Counted from the first letter of the stretch, positions 7,331 through 16,928 are shown. The stretch is DNA of 64,000 nucleotides from Myroides sp. N17-2 (GCF_002286775.1 NZ_NSGJ01000015.1:1-64000), one strand, 5' to 3'. Translations and numbers: made by a program. Notes: generated from the sequence alone by a model not told the origin.

Positions 7331-10300
7331 ATGCTTAAAAAGATAATACATAGACCTGTACTGGCTACGGTTATATCTCTTATTATAGTAATATTAGGGG
7401 CAGTAGGGCTGACACAGTTACCTATAGCACAGTTCCCTGATATTGCACCTCCTAGTGTTACTGTAGCAGCGTCTTACCCTGGTGGTAATGCGGAGACAGT
7501 TCTAAAATCAGTAGTTACCCCACTAGAAGAGGTAATTAACGGAGTTGAAAATATGACTCACATAGAGTCTACAGCAAGTAATGATGGTACTGCATCTATC
7601 ACTGTATTCTTTGATTTAGAGACAGATCCTGATCAGGCAGCAGTAAACGTTCAGAATAGGGTAGCTCAGGTATCTGGTATTCTTCCTGCGGAAGTATTAC
7701 AGGCGGGGGTAATCACACAAAAGGAACAACGTGGTATGATTATGATTATTGACCTTATTAGTGAGGACAATACATTATATGATGAGACATTCGTACAGAA
7801 CTACGCTCGTATAAACTTAGTACGTGAGTTAAAACGTATTAAAGGGGTAGGTAAAGTACAGTTATATGGAGAGAAAGATTATGCAATGCGTGTGTGGCTT
7901 GACCCTCACAAATTAGCAAATAGAGGATTGACTCCTAAAGATGTAGAGCGTGCTATTCAAAGTCAAAGTATGGAGGTAGCTGCTGGTAACTTAGGTCAGA
8001 ATGCAGGTGGAGCAGTACAGTACACACTGACTTATCCAGGGAAATATAATACTCCAGAACAATTCGAAGAAATAGTAGTTCAGGCTGATAAAAGTGGTAA
8101 TGTTCTGTACTTAAAAGATATTGCACGTATAGAATTTGGTGCGGTAGCTTATGACGAGGAGAATAAGATCAACAGCTTAGATGCTGTGAGTATGGCAGTA
8201 TTCCAAACAAAGGGATCAAATGCTAATGAGATTCAAACTCAAGTATATAAAGTAATTGAGGATTTAACTCCACAGTTGCCTAAAGGGTTAAAGTACAATG
8301 TAACATTTGCAAATAAAACACAGTTAGATGAATCTATTAATCAGGTAAAAACAACCTTGATAGAAGCGTTCTTATTGGTATTCGTAATTGTATATATTTT
8401 CTTACAAGATTTTAGATCGACACTTATTCCAGCGATAGCTGTGCCAGTATCATTGATCGGTACATTCTTCTTCTTGAATATGTTAGGGTTCTCTATTAAT
8501 ATGTTGACGCTATTCGCATTAGTACTAGCGATCGGTATTGTCGTCGATGACGCCATCGTCGTCGTCGAGGCCGTCCATAGTACGATGGAACTTGAGGGAC
8601 TTAATGCTAAGGAGGCAACTTCTAAAGCGATGAGTGAGATCTCAGGAGCGATTATCTCTATTACCTTAGTAATGTCTGCGGTATTCTTACCAGTAGGATT
8701 TATGGAAGGACCAGTAGGGGTATTCTATAAGCAGTTCGCTTATACTTTAGCGATAGCGATTATGATTTCGGCAGTAAATGCTTTGACCATGAGTCCTGCG
8801 CTGTGTGCTCTTTTATTAAAGAACCACCACCACGATTTAGAAAATACAGGAGAAGTAAAGAAGAATGGATTCAAAACAAGATTCTTCAGATCGTTTAATG
8901 CAGGATTTACTTCATTAACGAATAGATACATAGGAGGAGTTAAATTCCTAATCAAGAGAAAAGTATTGAGCTTATGTATTCTTGCTGGATCTATTGTAGG
9001 GATGGTATTATTAATGAATAGTACACCTAAAGGATTTATTCCTAACGAGGATCAAGGATTTGCAATGTTTGCTCTTTCATTACCTCCAGGTTCATCTATT
9101 GATAGAACAGCTGCAGTATTAAAAGAGGGGGACGAGATTATGAGAAAGCACCCTGCTATAAAAACGGTGACTACAATCTCAGGATTTAATATCCTTGGTA
9201 ACGCAGCCAGTCCAGCTTATGGTATGGGATTCATCTCGTTCAAGGATTTAAAAGAAAGAGGAGAAGTTAGAGATATTAATGAAATCATAGCTGAGTTGAA
9301 CAGTCAATTGACTTCATTAAAAGAAGGAGAGTTTTATGTGTTCGCTAACCCTACGGTACCAGGATTCGGAGATTTCGATGGATTAGAGATGGTAGTACAA
9401 GATAAAAGAGGAGGAAGCATAGACGACTTCGCTAATGTAGTGAATCAGTTTAATAAAGATTTGACTGAGACAGATGAGGTACAGAGTGCCTTCACGATGT
9501 TTAAAGCGGATTTCCCTATGTATAAAATAGTGGTAGACCCTGTTAAAGCGAAGATGCACGGAGTAGATGTAAGTGATATGATGAGTGCTGTACAGTTATT
9601 CTACGGATCTGCACAGGTAAATGATTTTAACCGTTTTGGTAAGCAGTTTAAGGTATTCGTACAAGGTGATGCAAAGTTTAGAGCAGATGAAGAATCGTTT
9701 AAAACGATCTATGTAACTGCTGGATCAGGAGAGATGATACCGATTAGTTCATTAGCACATTTAGAAAAAGTGTATGGACCTCAAGCTATCAGCCGTCACA
9801 ACTTATTTAACTCTATCGCTGTAAACGGAATTATCAAACCAGGTACAAGTACTGGAGATGCGATGAAAGCTGTAGAGAAAGTAGCTGCTGAGAAATTACC
9901 AGCAGGTTATGGTATCGAGTGGTTAGGATTAAGTAAAGAGGAACAGAAGTCAGGTAATCAGATGGTATTCATCTTTGGTCTATCATTATTGTTCATTTAC
10001 TTCATTTTATCAGCACAGTATGAGAGTTACATTTTGCCATTGGTAGTATTATTATCATTGCCAGTAGGTATTATGGGAGTGTTTATAGCTATCGGAGCAG
10101 TGGGTATTGCAAATAATATTTATGTTCAGGTGGGACTGATTATGCTCGTCGGGCTGCTGGCAAAGAATGCTATTTTGATTGTAGAGTTCGCAGTACAGAA
10201 ACGCCAAGGAGGTATGAGTATTGTTGATTCTGCAATAGAAGCTTCACGCTTGCGTTTACGTCCTATTTTGATGACATCATTTGCATTTATTGCTGGGTTA

Positions 10301-10492
10301 ATTCCGTTGATGTTTGTACAAGGATCATCAGCTCAAGGTAACCACTCTATCAGTATAGGTACTGCAGGAGGAATGATTATGGGAGTTATCTTAGGAGTAT
10401 TCGTTATCCCATTCCTTTATGTGTTCTTCCAATACCTTCAAGAGAAAGTTAGTGGAAAGGCACCAGAACAACCAGAAGTATTAGAAGACTAG
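7331..10492 (+). CDS. RND multidrug efflux pump, AcrB/HAE1 family
   Basis: A 1053-residue proton-driven inner-membrane exporter of hydrophobic compounds. It has the N-terminal TM1 (FxxRPVLATVISLIIVILG type), two large periplasmic loops, TM4 with the proton-relay pair in GIVVDDAIVVVEA and TM10 with the relay Lys in GLLAKNAILIVEFA. Length and TM layout match the family. It lies between its adaptor and its outer-membrane factor. Odd: the codons over TM4 (8540-8578) and part of TM10 (near 10144-10161) are G/C-ending, quite unlike the AT-rich codons elsewhere in the gene. Substrate cannot be deduced. Confidence 0.95.
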   Translation: MLKKIIHRPVLATVISLIIVILGAVGLTQLPIAQFPDIAPPSVTVAASYPGGNAETVLKSVVTPLEEVINGVENMTHIESTASNDGTASITVFFDLETDPDQAAVNVQNRVAQVSGILPAEVLQAGVITQKEQRGMIMIIDLISEDNTLYDETFVQNYARINLVRELKRIKGVGKVQLYGEKDYAMRVWLDPHKLANRGLTPKDVERAIQSQSMEVAAGNLGQNAGGAVQYTLTYPGKYNTPEQFEEIVVQADKSGNVLYLKDIARIEFGAVAYDEENKINSLDAVSMAVFQTKGSNANEIQTQVYKVIEDLTPQLPKGLKYNVTFANKTQLDESINQVKTTLIEAFLLVFVIVYIFLQDFRSTLIPAIAVPVSLIGTFFFLNMLGFSINMLTLFALVLAIGIVVDDAIVVVEAVHSTMELEGLNAKEATSKAMSEISGAIISITLVMSAVFLPVGFMEGPVGVFYKQFAYTLAIAIMISAVNALTMSPALCALLLKNHHHDLENTGEVKKNGFKTRFFRSFNAGFTSLTNRYIGGVKFLIKRKVLSLCILAGSIVGMVLLMNSTPKGFIPNEDQGFAMFALSLPPGSSIDRTAAVLKEGDEIMRKHPAIKTVTTISGFNILGNAASPAYGMGFISFKDLKERGEVRDINEIIAELNSQLTSLKEGEFYVFANPTVPGFGDFDGLEMVVQDKRGGSIDDFANVVNQFNKDLTETDEVQSAFTMFKADFPMYKIVVDPVKAKMHGVDVSDMMSAVQLFYGSAQVNDFNRFGKQFKVFVQGDAKFRADEESFKTIYVTAGSGEMIPISSLAHLEKVYGPQAISRHNLFNSIAVNGIIKPGTSTGDAMKAVEKVAAEKLPAGYGIEWLGLSKEEQKSGNQMVFIFGLSLLFIYFILSAQYESYILPLVVLLSLPVGIMGVFIAIGAVGIANNIYVQVGLIMLVGLLAKNAILIVEFAVQKRQGGMSIVDSAIEASRLRLRPILMTSFAFIAGLIPLMFVQGSSAQGNHSISIGTAGGMIMGVILGVFVIPFLYVFFQYLQEKVSGKAPEQPEVLED

Positions 10493-10521
10493 TATTTCAA
10501 CAGACTATAATTAATTAGAGA

Positions 10522-11913
10522 ATGAGAAAAGTAGTATATATAGTAATAGGTTCAATGTTATTCACTGCGTGTAAAGTAGGGGAGAACTATGAAAGACCAT
10601 CTGTAGAAACACCAAAGCAGTTTTATAGTGAAACTGCTTCGGATACTATAGCTAATGATTTGGCACAGTTAGGATATGAGCAATTCTTTAGAAACGAAGA
10701 GTTGACTGGATTAATCACAACTGCGTTAGAGCGAAATACTGATTTGCAATTAGCGGTAAAGAATATAGAGCAAACAAAGTTGTTATTCACACAATCGAAG
10801 ATGGCTTTATTACCTCAATTGTCAATGAATGTTGGGGCTAACAGAACAGAGTCATCTAAGAATAGCTATTTAGCAGCCAATGATGCAGGTCGTATTAACG
10901 ATGATTTTAATGCAAGACTTGACTTATCGTGGGAAGCGGATATATGGGGAAAGATTAGAAGAGAGAAAGAGGCTGCTCTAGCAACTCTAATGCAGACAGA
11001 AGAAGTAAAACGCGCTGTACAAAATAGATTAATCGCTGAGGTAGCGACTAGTTATATCAACTTGCTAATGTTAGATGAGCAACTTAAGATAGCTAAAGAG
11101 GGAATTGTCTTAAGAGAGAATACTTATTCTTTAACGAAGAAGATGTTCGAAGTTGGTAATGAGACTATCGTCGCAGTACAGCAGGCAGAAGCACAATGGT
11201 TAGAATCTAAGGAGCTTTTGCCACAGATAGAGCAAGAAATAGCTCTACAGGAGAGTGGATTGAATTTGCTTTTAAATAAGTATCCGCAGGCGATATCCCG
11301 CTCTGTTACAATAGGTGATTTGAATTTCATTACGGATTTAAACACTGGAGTGCCTGCGGATTTTTTAAGTAATCGTCCAGATGTACAGATAGCAGAGTAT
11401 GCTTTAAAGGCTGCTAATGCTAAAGCAGGAGCTGCTCAAGGGCAGATGTACCCTAGCTTAGTCATCTCTGCACAAGGAGGTTTTAATGCTTTTGAAGCAT
11501 CTAATTGGTTTAGTGCACCAGCATCTTTATTTGGTATGGTAGCAGGTGGATTGACACAGCCGTTATTTAATCAAAAGAAACTAAGGACTGCTTATGAGAT
11601 AGCTGTAATAGAAAGAGATAAAGCAGGTATTGACTTTAAAAATAAAGTTGTAGTTGGATTTACTGATGTACATAATGCATTGGTAAAAATAGATAAGATT
11701 TCTCAAAAAGAGGAAGTAATGCAAAAGAGAGTGGATATATTAAACACTTCTCTTTCGAGTACTAAATTTATGTTTGAGATGGATAAGGCATCTTACTTAG
11801 AGGTTGTAAATGCGCAAGGCCTAGCATTGCAAGGTAATTTAAACTTTGCAGAGTTAAAGAGAGATTATTTAGCATCTCTAGTTGACTTGTATAGAGCTTT
11901 GGGGGGTCATTAA
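10522..11913 (+). CDS. RND outer-membrane factor (TolC/NodT family), lipoprotein
   Basis: A 463-residue outer-membrane channel subunit. The lipoprotein signal ends with the lipobox FTAC (Cys17). Two OEP repeats follow, each with long helices (LELAVKNIEQTK type) and typical strands, including the SWEADIWGKI and SNRPDVQIAEYALKAANA motifs of the NodT group. It is the last gene of the adaptor-pump-channel operon, 29 bases after the pump, and is followed by a terminator. Confidence 0.93.
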   Translation: MRKVVYIVIGSMLFTACKVGENYERPSVETPKQFYSETASDTIANDLAQLGYEQFFRNEELTGLITTALERNTDLQLAVKNIEQTKLLFTQSKMALLPQLSMNVGANRTESSKNSYLAANDAGRINDDFNARLDLSWEADIWGKIRREKEAALATLMQTEEVKRAVQNRLIAEVATSYINLLMLDEQLKIAKEGIVLRENTYSLTKKMFEVGNETIVAVQQAEAQWLESKELLPQIEQEIALQESGLNLLLNKYPQAISRSVTIGDLNFITDLNTGVPADFLSNRPDVQIAEYALKAANAKAGAAQGQMYPSLVISAQGGFNAFEASNWFSAPASLFGMVAGGLTQPLFNQKKLRTAYEIAVIERDKAGIDFKNKVVVGFTDVHNALVKIDKISQKEEVMQKRVDILNTSLSSTKFMFEMDKASYLEVVNAQGLALQGNLNFAELKRDYLASLVDLYRALGGH

Positions 11914-11942
11914 TAACACAAGTAGATTTTTGATTGAGGATT

Positions 11943-11977
11943 AAACCAATATTGTTCGCAATATTGGTTTTTTTTGT
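11943..11977 (+). terminator. Rho-independent terminator of the RND operon
   Basis: A perfect 12-pair stem (AAACCAATATTG with its complement) closed by a TTCG loop and followed by T residues. Confidence 0.92.
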
Positions 11978-12055
11978 ATAGTAAGGTGTGATTGGTTTGA
12001 ATTTTTTTCTGTCCTTTGCATCAGTTAGTTATCTTTGTAACGACAAGAGTGATAT

Positions 12056-13213
12056 ATGAATAATAAAAGTGTTAAAATACAGCAGGTTGTAATGACTGTA
12101 CTAAGTGTAGCTTTCTTAGTAGGGGTGGGTTATTATGGAAATAAGAATAATCACCAAGAGGGGGAAGAACCAACTGAAGTAGCTGATATAGAGAAAGTAG
12201 CTGATCATCATATTGAGGAGCAAGTAGCAGAGAATGAAGTACTAGCTGAAGAAACTAAAGAGGAAACAGCAGAAGTATTAGCTCCATCTGTGTTGCTATT
12301 AAATAGTAAGTATCATACCTATACTAGAGAATATGTGGCGAAAGTGAAGATGAAGTATAATACACCTGTTAAGGAGACTTTAGAAGGGCGTGTAGTATCT
12401 GTACTAGCTAAGGAAGGACAATTAGTCTCTGACGGTCAGGTGATGTATGAGATAGAAGTAGGGAATCTACAGGTATCTAAGAAAGAAAAAGATAGAGAAC
12501 TTAGCGAGTATAAGAGCCTTAAGAAAGATATAGAACGCGCTGAGAATAAGATGCAAAAGTTGGCTAGAAAAGATACTGTGGCATTCTTAAAGCAACGTCA
12601 GTTAGTAGATGATATGCGTAAAGACCTTAAAGCGCTTAACGAAAGCATTAATGGAGGAGATAGTAAGTATACTAGATATTCTATTAAGGCAGAGCGCGAG
12701 GGTATCGTGAGAAACTTAAGTGTAAAAGTAGGTGATATGTTGTCTGCTAATGATAAGAATACACTGTATAGTTTAGTAGGATACGATGTTTACTTTGATG
12801 TTCCGACTAGTGAATTACCACAGTGGAAAAGAGGATTATCTACTGATAATGCCAATACTGTAGTGAGTTCTTTTGAAGGGACAGCAGGACAGCGTATCGC
12901 GTTTAAACTGAACTTTAAAGGGGATAGCGAGATAGTCTTTATCGATAGGTCTGCTCAGGTGTTAGAGAACCTTAGATTTAAAGAGGATGGTAGTATAGAT
13001 AATAAGATTATTCTATCTATCGTGTATAAAGATGTTATAGAGATACCGATGTCAGCTATAAGCACAGACGCAGAAGGTAAACAAGATATTACTGTAGTGA
13101 ACACAGCGGGAGAAGATGTGAAAAAAAGCATTAATCCTATTCGCAAGTATGCATCTTACGTATTAGTAAGTGATAGTACATTAGAAGGTGTTTCTATTCG
13201 AAATAATAAATAA
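12056..13213 (+). CDS. HlyD-like membrane-anchored adaptor protein
   Basis: A 385-residue protein with an N-terminal TM anchor (about 10-27), a strongly acidic low-complexity linker (about 34-85), a lipoyl-like half (RVVSVLAKEGQLVSDGQVM), a charged coiled coil (about 140-195), the second lipoyl half (IKAEREGIVRNLSVKVGDML) and a C-terminal beta region. This is the layout of membrane-fusion adaptors. It has no transporter beside it and its own terminators on both sides, so its partner is unknown; it might serve the RND pump upstream. The coiled coil is shorter than in type I secretion adaptors. Confidence 0.7.
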   Translation: MNNKSVKIQQVVMTVLSVAFLVGVGYYGNKNNHQEGEEPTEVADIEKVADHHIEEQVAENEVLAEETKEETAEVLAPSVLLLNSKYHTYTREYVAKVKMKYNTPVKETLEGRVVSVLAKEGQLVSDGQVMYEIEVGNLQVSKKEKDRELSEYKSLKKDIERAENKMQKLARKDTVAFLKQRQLVDDMRKDLKALNESINGGDSKYTRYSIKAEREGIVRNLSVKVGDMLSANDKNTLYSLVGYDVYFDVPTSELPQWKRGLSTDNANTVVSSFEGTAGQRIAFKLNFKGDSEIVFIDRSAQVLENLRFKEDGSIDNKIILSIVYKDVIEIPMSAISTDAEGKQDITVVNTAGEDVKKSINPIRKYASYVLVSDSTLEGVSIRNNK

Positions 13214-13219
13214 GCTTTT

Positions 13220-13260
13220 AAACAAAAAACGAGTCGCTAATAGTGACTCGTTTTTTGTTT
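13220..13260 (+). terminator. Rho-independent terminator
   Basis: A 16-pair stem with outer A/T tract and core ACGAGTC/GACTCGT. It ends the adaptor-like gene upstream and could also act on the opposite strand. Confidence 0.9.
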
Positions 13261-13292
13261 AATCTAGAATAAGTGGATAGACATACTAGATA

Positions 13293-13335
13293 TAAAAAAA
13301 TCGTAATTAGGGTACAATAGTACCACTAATTACGA
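13293..13335 (-). terminator. Rho-independent terminator of the CsgG-like cluster
   Basis: Read on the minus strand, ATCGTAATTAG plus GGTAC pair with their complements (one bulged base) around AATA/TATT, followed by a run of T. It lies 30 bases after the stop of the last gene in the cluster. Confidence 0.88.
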
Positions 13336-13364
13336 TCACGTTATTCAATAAACAAATCAATTCA

Positions 13365-14258
13365 TTATTCTTGTATTGTTAATCCAATGTAATTAGACTC
13401 TTTAGCAATTATTTCCATTTTTTGCAAGTCTGTTAATTTACTGAATTTAAGCTTTTCCATTTCGAAGTTGCGTATTGTAGCTTCATCTATTTTATCACTG
13501 ATCTTGTTTATTAAAGCTGTAGCAGAATTATAACACTTAGTATTTGTTTCAACAAATTGTAAAAAATACAAAGCTTTAGTATAATCTCTTTTTGCTTCTT
13601 CTTCAAGGGCTTTTTGTACCAATGCTCTACAACTTTCTTCTTTTGAATCTAAAAAAATCTTAGTGATTATTCGTTCAGATTCTTTGTAGCAAGAAGTAGT
13701 TTCGGGTACATAGCTAAGATAACTAATGGCTTTTAAGTATTCTTTTCGCTCTATATTTACTTTAACTGTATTGAGTACAGTAGAGCAATTCGATTCATAG
13801 AATGCTACAATGTTTTGATTACTTTGTTCAAAAAACGCCTTTAATTTCCTTTCTTTTCTAAACAATACTAAGGCTTTATCAATTGCCTTAGAACGGTCCT
13901 CAGCTGTTATGATATAAGAATGTCTAAATCTATTAAATATAGATCTATCATCTTTACCTTGAGAGGTTAGTCCTATTTCTAGTTTAATGACTTTAACTAC
14001 TTGTACCTCTCCAGCAGTTTGTTCACTAATAATAGTAATAGAAGGAATTAAGACAAAAGGGCTTTGATTTGAAAACAGTGAACCTCCAGTGTAGTTTTCT
14101 TTAAGAATCTCATTTAGCTCATCAAGCTGTGATTTGCTAGCTACTTGTTTGTTAATGGGCTCTTCTATTATATAATTAGCTTGGTACTCCTTTTTTTGTC
14201 CCAATGTAACAATAGACCAAAATAGCAAAAGGAGTAAAGTATGTACTTTATACTTCAT
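13365..14258 (-). CDS. Exported hypothetical protein with Cys-containing helical repeats
   Basis: A 297-residue protein with a signal peptide (about 1-20, ending ...VTLGQ). The N-terminal half is beta-rich (FVLIPSITIISEQTAGEVQ); the C-terminal half holds two or three TPR-like helical units with a recurring Cys (YVPETTSCYKESERII; FVETNTKCYNSATALI). Last gene of the four-gene cluster, starting 2 bases after the DUF6175 gene. No known function. The repeated Cys pattern would suit disulphide bonds or packing in the periplasm. Confidence 0.75.
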   Translation of the reverse strand: MKYKVHTLLLLLFWSIVTLGQKKEYQANYIIEEPINKQVASKSQLDELNEILKENYTGGSLFSNQSPFVLIPSITIISEQTAGEVQVVKVIKLEIGLTSQGKDDRSIFNRFRHSYIITAEDRSKAIDKALVLFRKERKLKAFFEQSNQNIVAFYESNCSTVLNTVKVNIERKEYLKAISYLSYVPETTSCYKESERIITKIFLDSKEESCRALVQKALEEEAKRDYTKALYFLQFVETNTKCYNSATALINKISDKIDEATIRNFEMEKLKFSKLTDLQKMEIIAKESNYIGLTIQE

Positions 14259-14260
14259 TT

Positions 14261-15181
14261 TTATTGTTTAATAGTTACATACATTTTTTGACCGTGTATA
14301 TTCCTTGTAGCTTGCACTCCTTTAGAACGAAGGTATTTGATCACTTCTGTAGCAAAGCGATTTAGATTATACGGCTTATTAGTATCTTGATCATAAAGCG
14401 GTATTCTTACCTCGTCAAAAAGCATTTTATTGTCTAAAATACCCGATAAGTTAGCTCTTCCTTTATAGGCATTAGTAGCTACCCAATCTTCTATTAACTC
14501 GTTTAGATACTCACCTGATGCTAATGCGCTATCAAAGTCTATAGTAGCGTTTTCATCTAGATTAAACTCTACTGTAGTAGCTCTACCAATCTCGCGTATT
14601 TCATCTGTTTTAACCATTAACGTATTTAGAAACTCTTCTTGAATACGTTCAAATGCCTTTGATATTAGTTTCTCGTAGTCATTACTTACGAATTTACTTG
14701 TACCTGTTTTGTTAGAAAAACTTGCACCTGTATGAGTTTCAAAAGCAGTAAGATTTAATACTGTATTCGTACCTGTGCCATCTGTAGTTAACTGAACATC
14801 TACTTGTACATAGAAGTCGGCACCTGATGTAGTTAATAGATCAGATTTAAAGTTAGATTGTCTATCTGTAGTGAATGCAGCATTCGCCTGAGCAGCTCTA
14901 AGATTAGCGACAAAGTCAACAGTAGACCACCCACGCTGATCAAAAGCCTCTTTTACTTTAGAAACAGCTGTTCTTATATAAGGGTTGTCATCTAAAATAG
15001 TTCGAATATCTTCATTTTGTTTGTTATAAGGAATAACCATTATTTTAGCAGCAGCTCTAACTGACTCCTCACTTCTTGTACCCGCGATAGTGGGTGCTTG
15101 TGCAAAGGCGTATTCACCAACAGTGAAGACCATCAGAGTAAGTATTAATTGGTATAGATATTTACTTTTCGTAATTGGCAT
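14261..15181 (-). CDS. DUF6175-like exported protein
   Basis: A 306-residue protein with a signal peptide ending near EYAFAQ. The body fits DUF6175 as I remember it: KIMVIPYNKQNEDIRTIL, then GADFYVQVDVQL and AFETHTGASF, an arrangement reminiscent of CsgG/FlgO-type alpha/beta folds that face the outer membrane. Its ATG shares one base with the stop of the upstream lipoprotein gene (TAATG), so the two are translationally coupled. Function unknown. The cluster suggests an outer-membrane assembly. Confidence 0.75.
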   Translation of the reverse strand: MPITKSKYLYQLILTLMVFTVGEYAFAQAPTIAGTRSEESVRAAAKIMVIPYNKQNEDIRTILDDNPYIRTAVSKVKEAFDQRGWSTVDFVANLRAAQANAAFTTDRQSNFKSDLLTTSGADFYVQVDVQLTTDGTGTNTVLNLTAFETHTGASFSNKTGTSKFVSNDYEKLISKAFERIQEEFLNTLMVKTDEIREIGRATTVEFNLDENATIDFDSALASGEYLNELIEDWVATNAYKGRANLSGILDNKMLFDEVRIPLYDQDTNKPYNLNRFATEVIKYLRSKGVQATRNIHGQKMYVTIKQ

Positions 15182-15657
15182 TAGAACCCTATTTTATTGA
15201 TTATTTTATTGTCTTCTAACTCTTTTCTCAACATATTATAGTTTAAGGTAAATACAGAAACAGCACTTACACAATTGCTTTTTTGTGCACAGTCATAGAA
15301 GTCACTCTTTGAGTCAGTAACGAAACGCTGATATCCACTACTCCAGAATTTATCAAAGTAAGCTTTGTGTTTACTTTCAACAGCAACACCCTCGCGAATA
15401 ATAGGGTTTTTAAAGTCAGTACCAACAAATCCAAAGTACAAGAGTTGTTGTATTGCTTTTTTATGAGCAAGTTTTATCGCTTCTTCTTTTGCTTTTCCAT
15501 TTTTACCATCTACTTCATTTCCAATACCTCTTAAGGTAAGAGAGCCTTGTGTCGTATGATTAACTAATTGTGAATCTGAATAAGGGCTGTACATTTTTTT
15601 AGCACAACTACCTAATAGCAATGATATTACTACTATTGTAAAATAAATTTTTCTCAT
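15181..15657 (-). CDS. LPP20-like lipoprotein
   Basis: A 158-residue lipoprotein with lipobox LGSC (Cys18). After the Cys comes a region with TLRGIGNEVDGKNGKAKEEA and KLAHKKAIQQLLYFGF, which resembles the G-x-G...A-x-x-A-x-x-A pattern of LPP20/FlgP-type domains. Two Cys (FYDCAQKSNC) near the C-terminus may form a disulphide. It sits between the CsgG-like gene (19-base gap) and the DUF6175 gene (overlap). The LPP20 link is a pattern-level inference. Confidence 0.65.
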   Translation of the reverse strand: MRKIYFTIVVISLLLGSCAKKMYSPYSDSQLVNHTTQGSLTLRGIGNEVDGKNGKAKEEAIKLAHKKAIQQLLYFGFVGTDFKNPIIREGVAVESKHKAYFDKFWSSGYQRFVTDSKSDFYDCAQKSNCVSAVSVFTLNYNMLRKELEDNKIINKIGF

Positions 15658-15676
15658 AGGTTTAAAATATTAAGGG

Positions 15677-16576
15677 TTATCTTGTTATAACTTTAAATGG
15701 AGCATTATTGTCACGAAGTTTTTTAAATGATTTCTCTGAGTTTAGAATTATTCCATCAGCGAAATAAGGATCTTCTACTTTGATGATACAACCAGTTGCT
15801 ATTTTTTGAGTTCGCTGTACATTACGCTCTCCTATTGTCACTTCTGTAATGTTCATTATATCTATCATTTGACCAGGAATAAGACCTACGTTACTTCCCG
15901 CAGAGATGGTTAAAGCATTTTTGTTTTTAGCATCCCAATTTGTAATCTCTAAGGTTAACGGGAAGTGTTTTGTAGTAAATGCTTTTACATTATCACTAAA
16001 GCGTTCTAAAGCTATAATAAAAGCATCTTCCTGATGTTTTTGTACTTTCTGTAGCCTATCTTGACGAGCGTCAAATTCTTTTATTTCTTTTTTTGAGAGA
16101 CATTTAGATCGAGCATCTTGAATTGCTTTTTCAGGATTGATGTATTCACTGTTTATATTTGATGTAGCTAAGATTTCACCTGTAGAGACATCTAAAACTT
16201 TTATCTGTACCTGTAACATCGTTTCCCAATCTTTCTTGTTATTGGTATGCCTAACCCCTAATATACTTGGTGAGATAAGGTAACTTGCTCCTTTGCTAAT
16301 ACCATCTGTAATGACATCATTACTATCCATAAAGGATTCAGTTCTTTGAAGTTTCTTTTCTACCTCTATTTCGGCTAGTTTATCTCTGTCTACTACTGTG
16401 AATTTTTTAGCCTCTACAAAAGAGTTTAATATTGACTCTTGTATGATTCTAGCATTAGAAGTAGAGATCGTTTCAGAGTCGTAAGTAATTGGAATAAATG
16501 CTACGCTTATTTTGTTTTGAGCTTGTGTTTGTATACAAGTTAAGATCAAAAACAATAAGGTTACAGTTGTTTTCAT
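15677..16576 (-). CDS. CsgG/FlgO-like exported protein
   Basis: A 299-residue protein with a signal peptide (about 1-19, ending QTQAQ). The N-terminal two thirds have the CsgG-type pattern: KISVAFIPI, SILNSFVEAKKFTVVDRDKL, GASYLISPSIL and VQIKVLDVSTGEILATS. The C-terminal third adds a beta domain (LTISAGSNVGLIPGQMIDI) like the SH3-type extension of FlgO/FlgT proteins. It lacks an obvious lipobox Cys, unlike classic CsgG. First gene of the minus-strand cluster and so closest to the operator-like repeats at 16646-16708. Confidence 0.75.
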   Translation of the reverse strand: MKTTVTLLFLILTCIQTQAQNKISVAFIPITYDSETISTSNARIIQESILNSFVEAKKFTVVDRDKLAEIEVEKKLQRTESFMDSNDVITDGISKGASYLISPSILGVRHTNNKKDWETMLQVQIKVLDVSTGEILATSNINSEYINPEKAIQDARSKCLSKKEIKEFDARQDRLQKVQKHQEDAFIIALERFSDNVKAFTTKHFPLTLEITNWDAKNKNALTISAGSNVGLIPGQMIDIMNITEVTIGERNVQRTQKIATGCIIKVEDPYFADGIILNSEKSFKKLRDNNAPFKVITR

Positions 16577-16645
16577 ACGGATTTGTTTTAAATGATTTGT
16601 TCTTGCAAAACTCGCTAACAGTTGTGCTAAAACAAATTTTCAAGT

Positions 16646-16708
16646 AGGTAGTTAGCGGGTAGTTCTTTGTTTGATAGGGGATAGAGGAGTGACTACCCGC
16701 GGGTAGTT
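16646..16708. promoter_or_regulatory. Operator-like repeats with a perfect 16-bp palindrome
   Basis: GGTAGTT occurs at 16647-16653, 16658-16664 and 16702-16708, that is 11 and 44 bases apart (whole helical turns). The last copy is half of a perfect palindrome ACTACCCGCGGGTAGT at 16692-16707. The block is more GC-rich than its AT-rich surroundings and lies in the gap between the CsgG-like cluster and the divergent TPR-LuxR genes. A regulator-binding site is inferred. Confidence 0.6.
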
Positions 16709-16928
16709 TGTTATTTATCTATTTGATATGCAGTGAGTTGTTTTTGTTGAAACTGATTACTTCTTCTATTCGATAAAGAACGGTTTTACTTTATGGATAT
16801 GAATAATGTGTATATAACTAAGAGTTTTGTTCTCGAATATTCTAATATTGATGCTAGATGTGTTATGTATAATTATATAATGTGAACTTTTGTTGTTGTT
16901 AATCGTAGTTTTCTTGTTTGTAATTATA

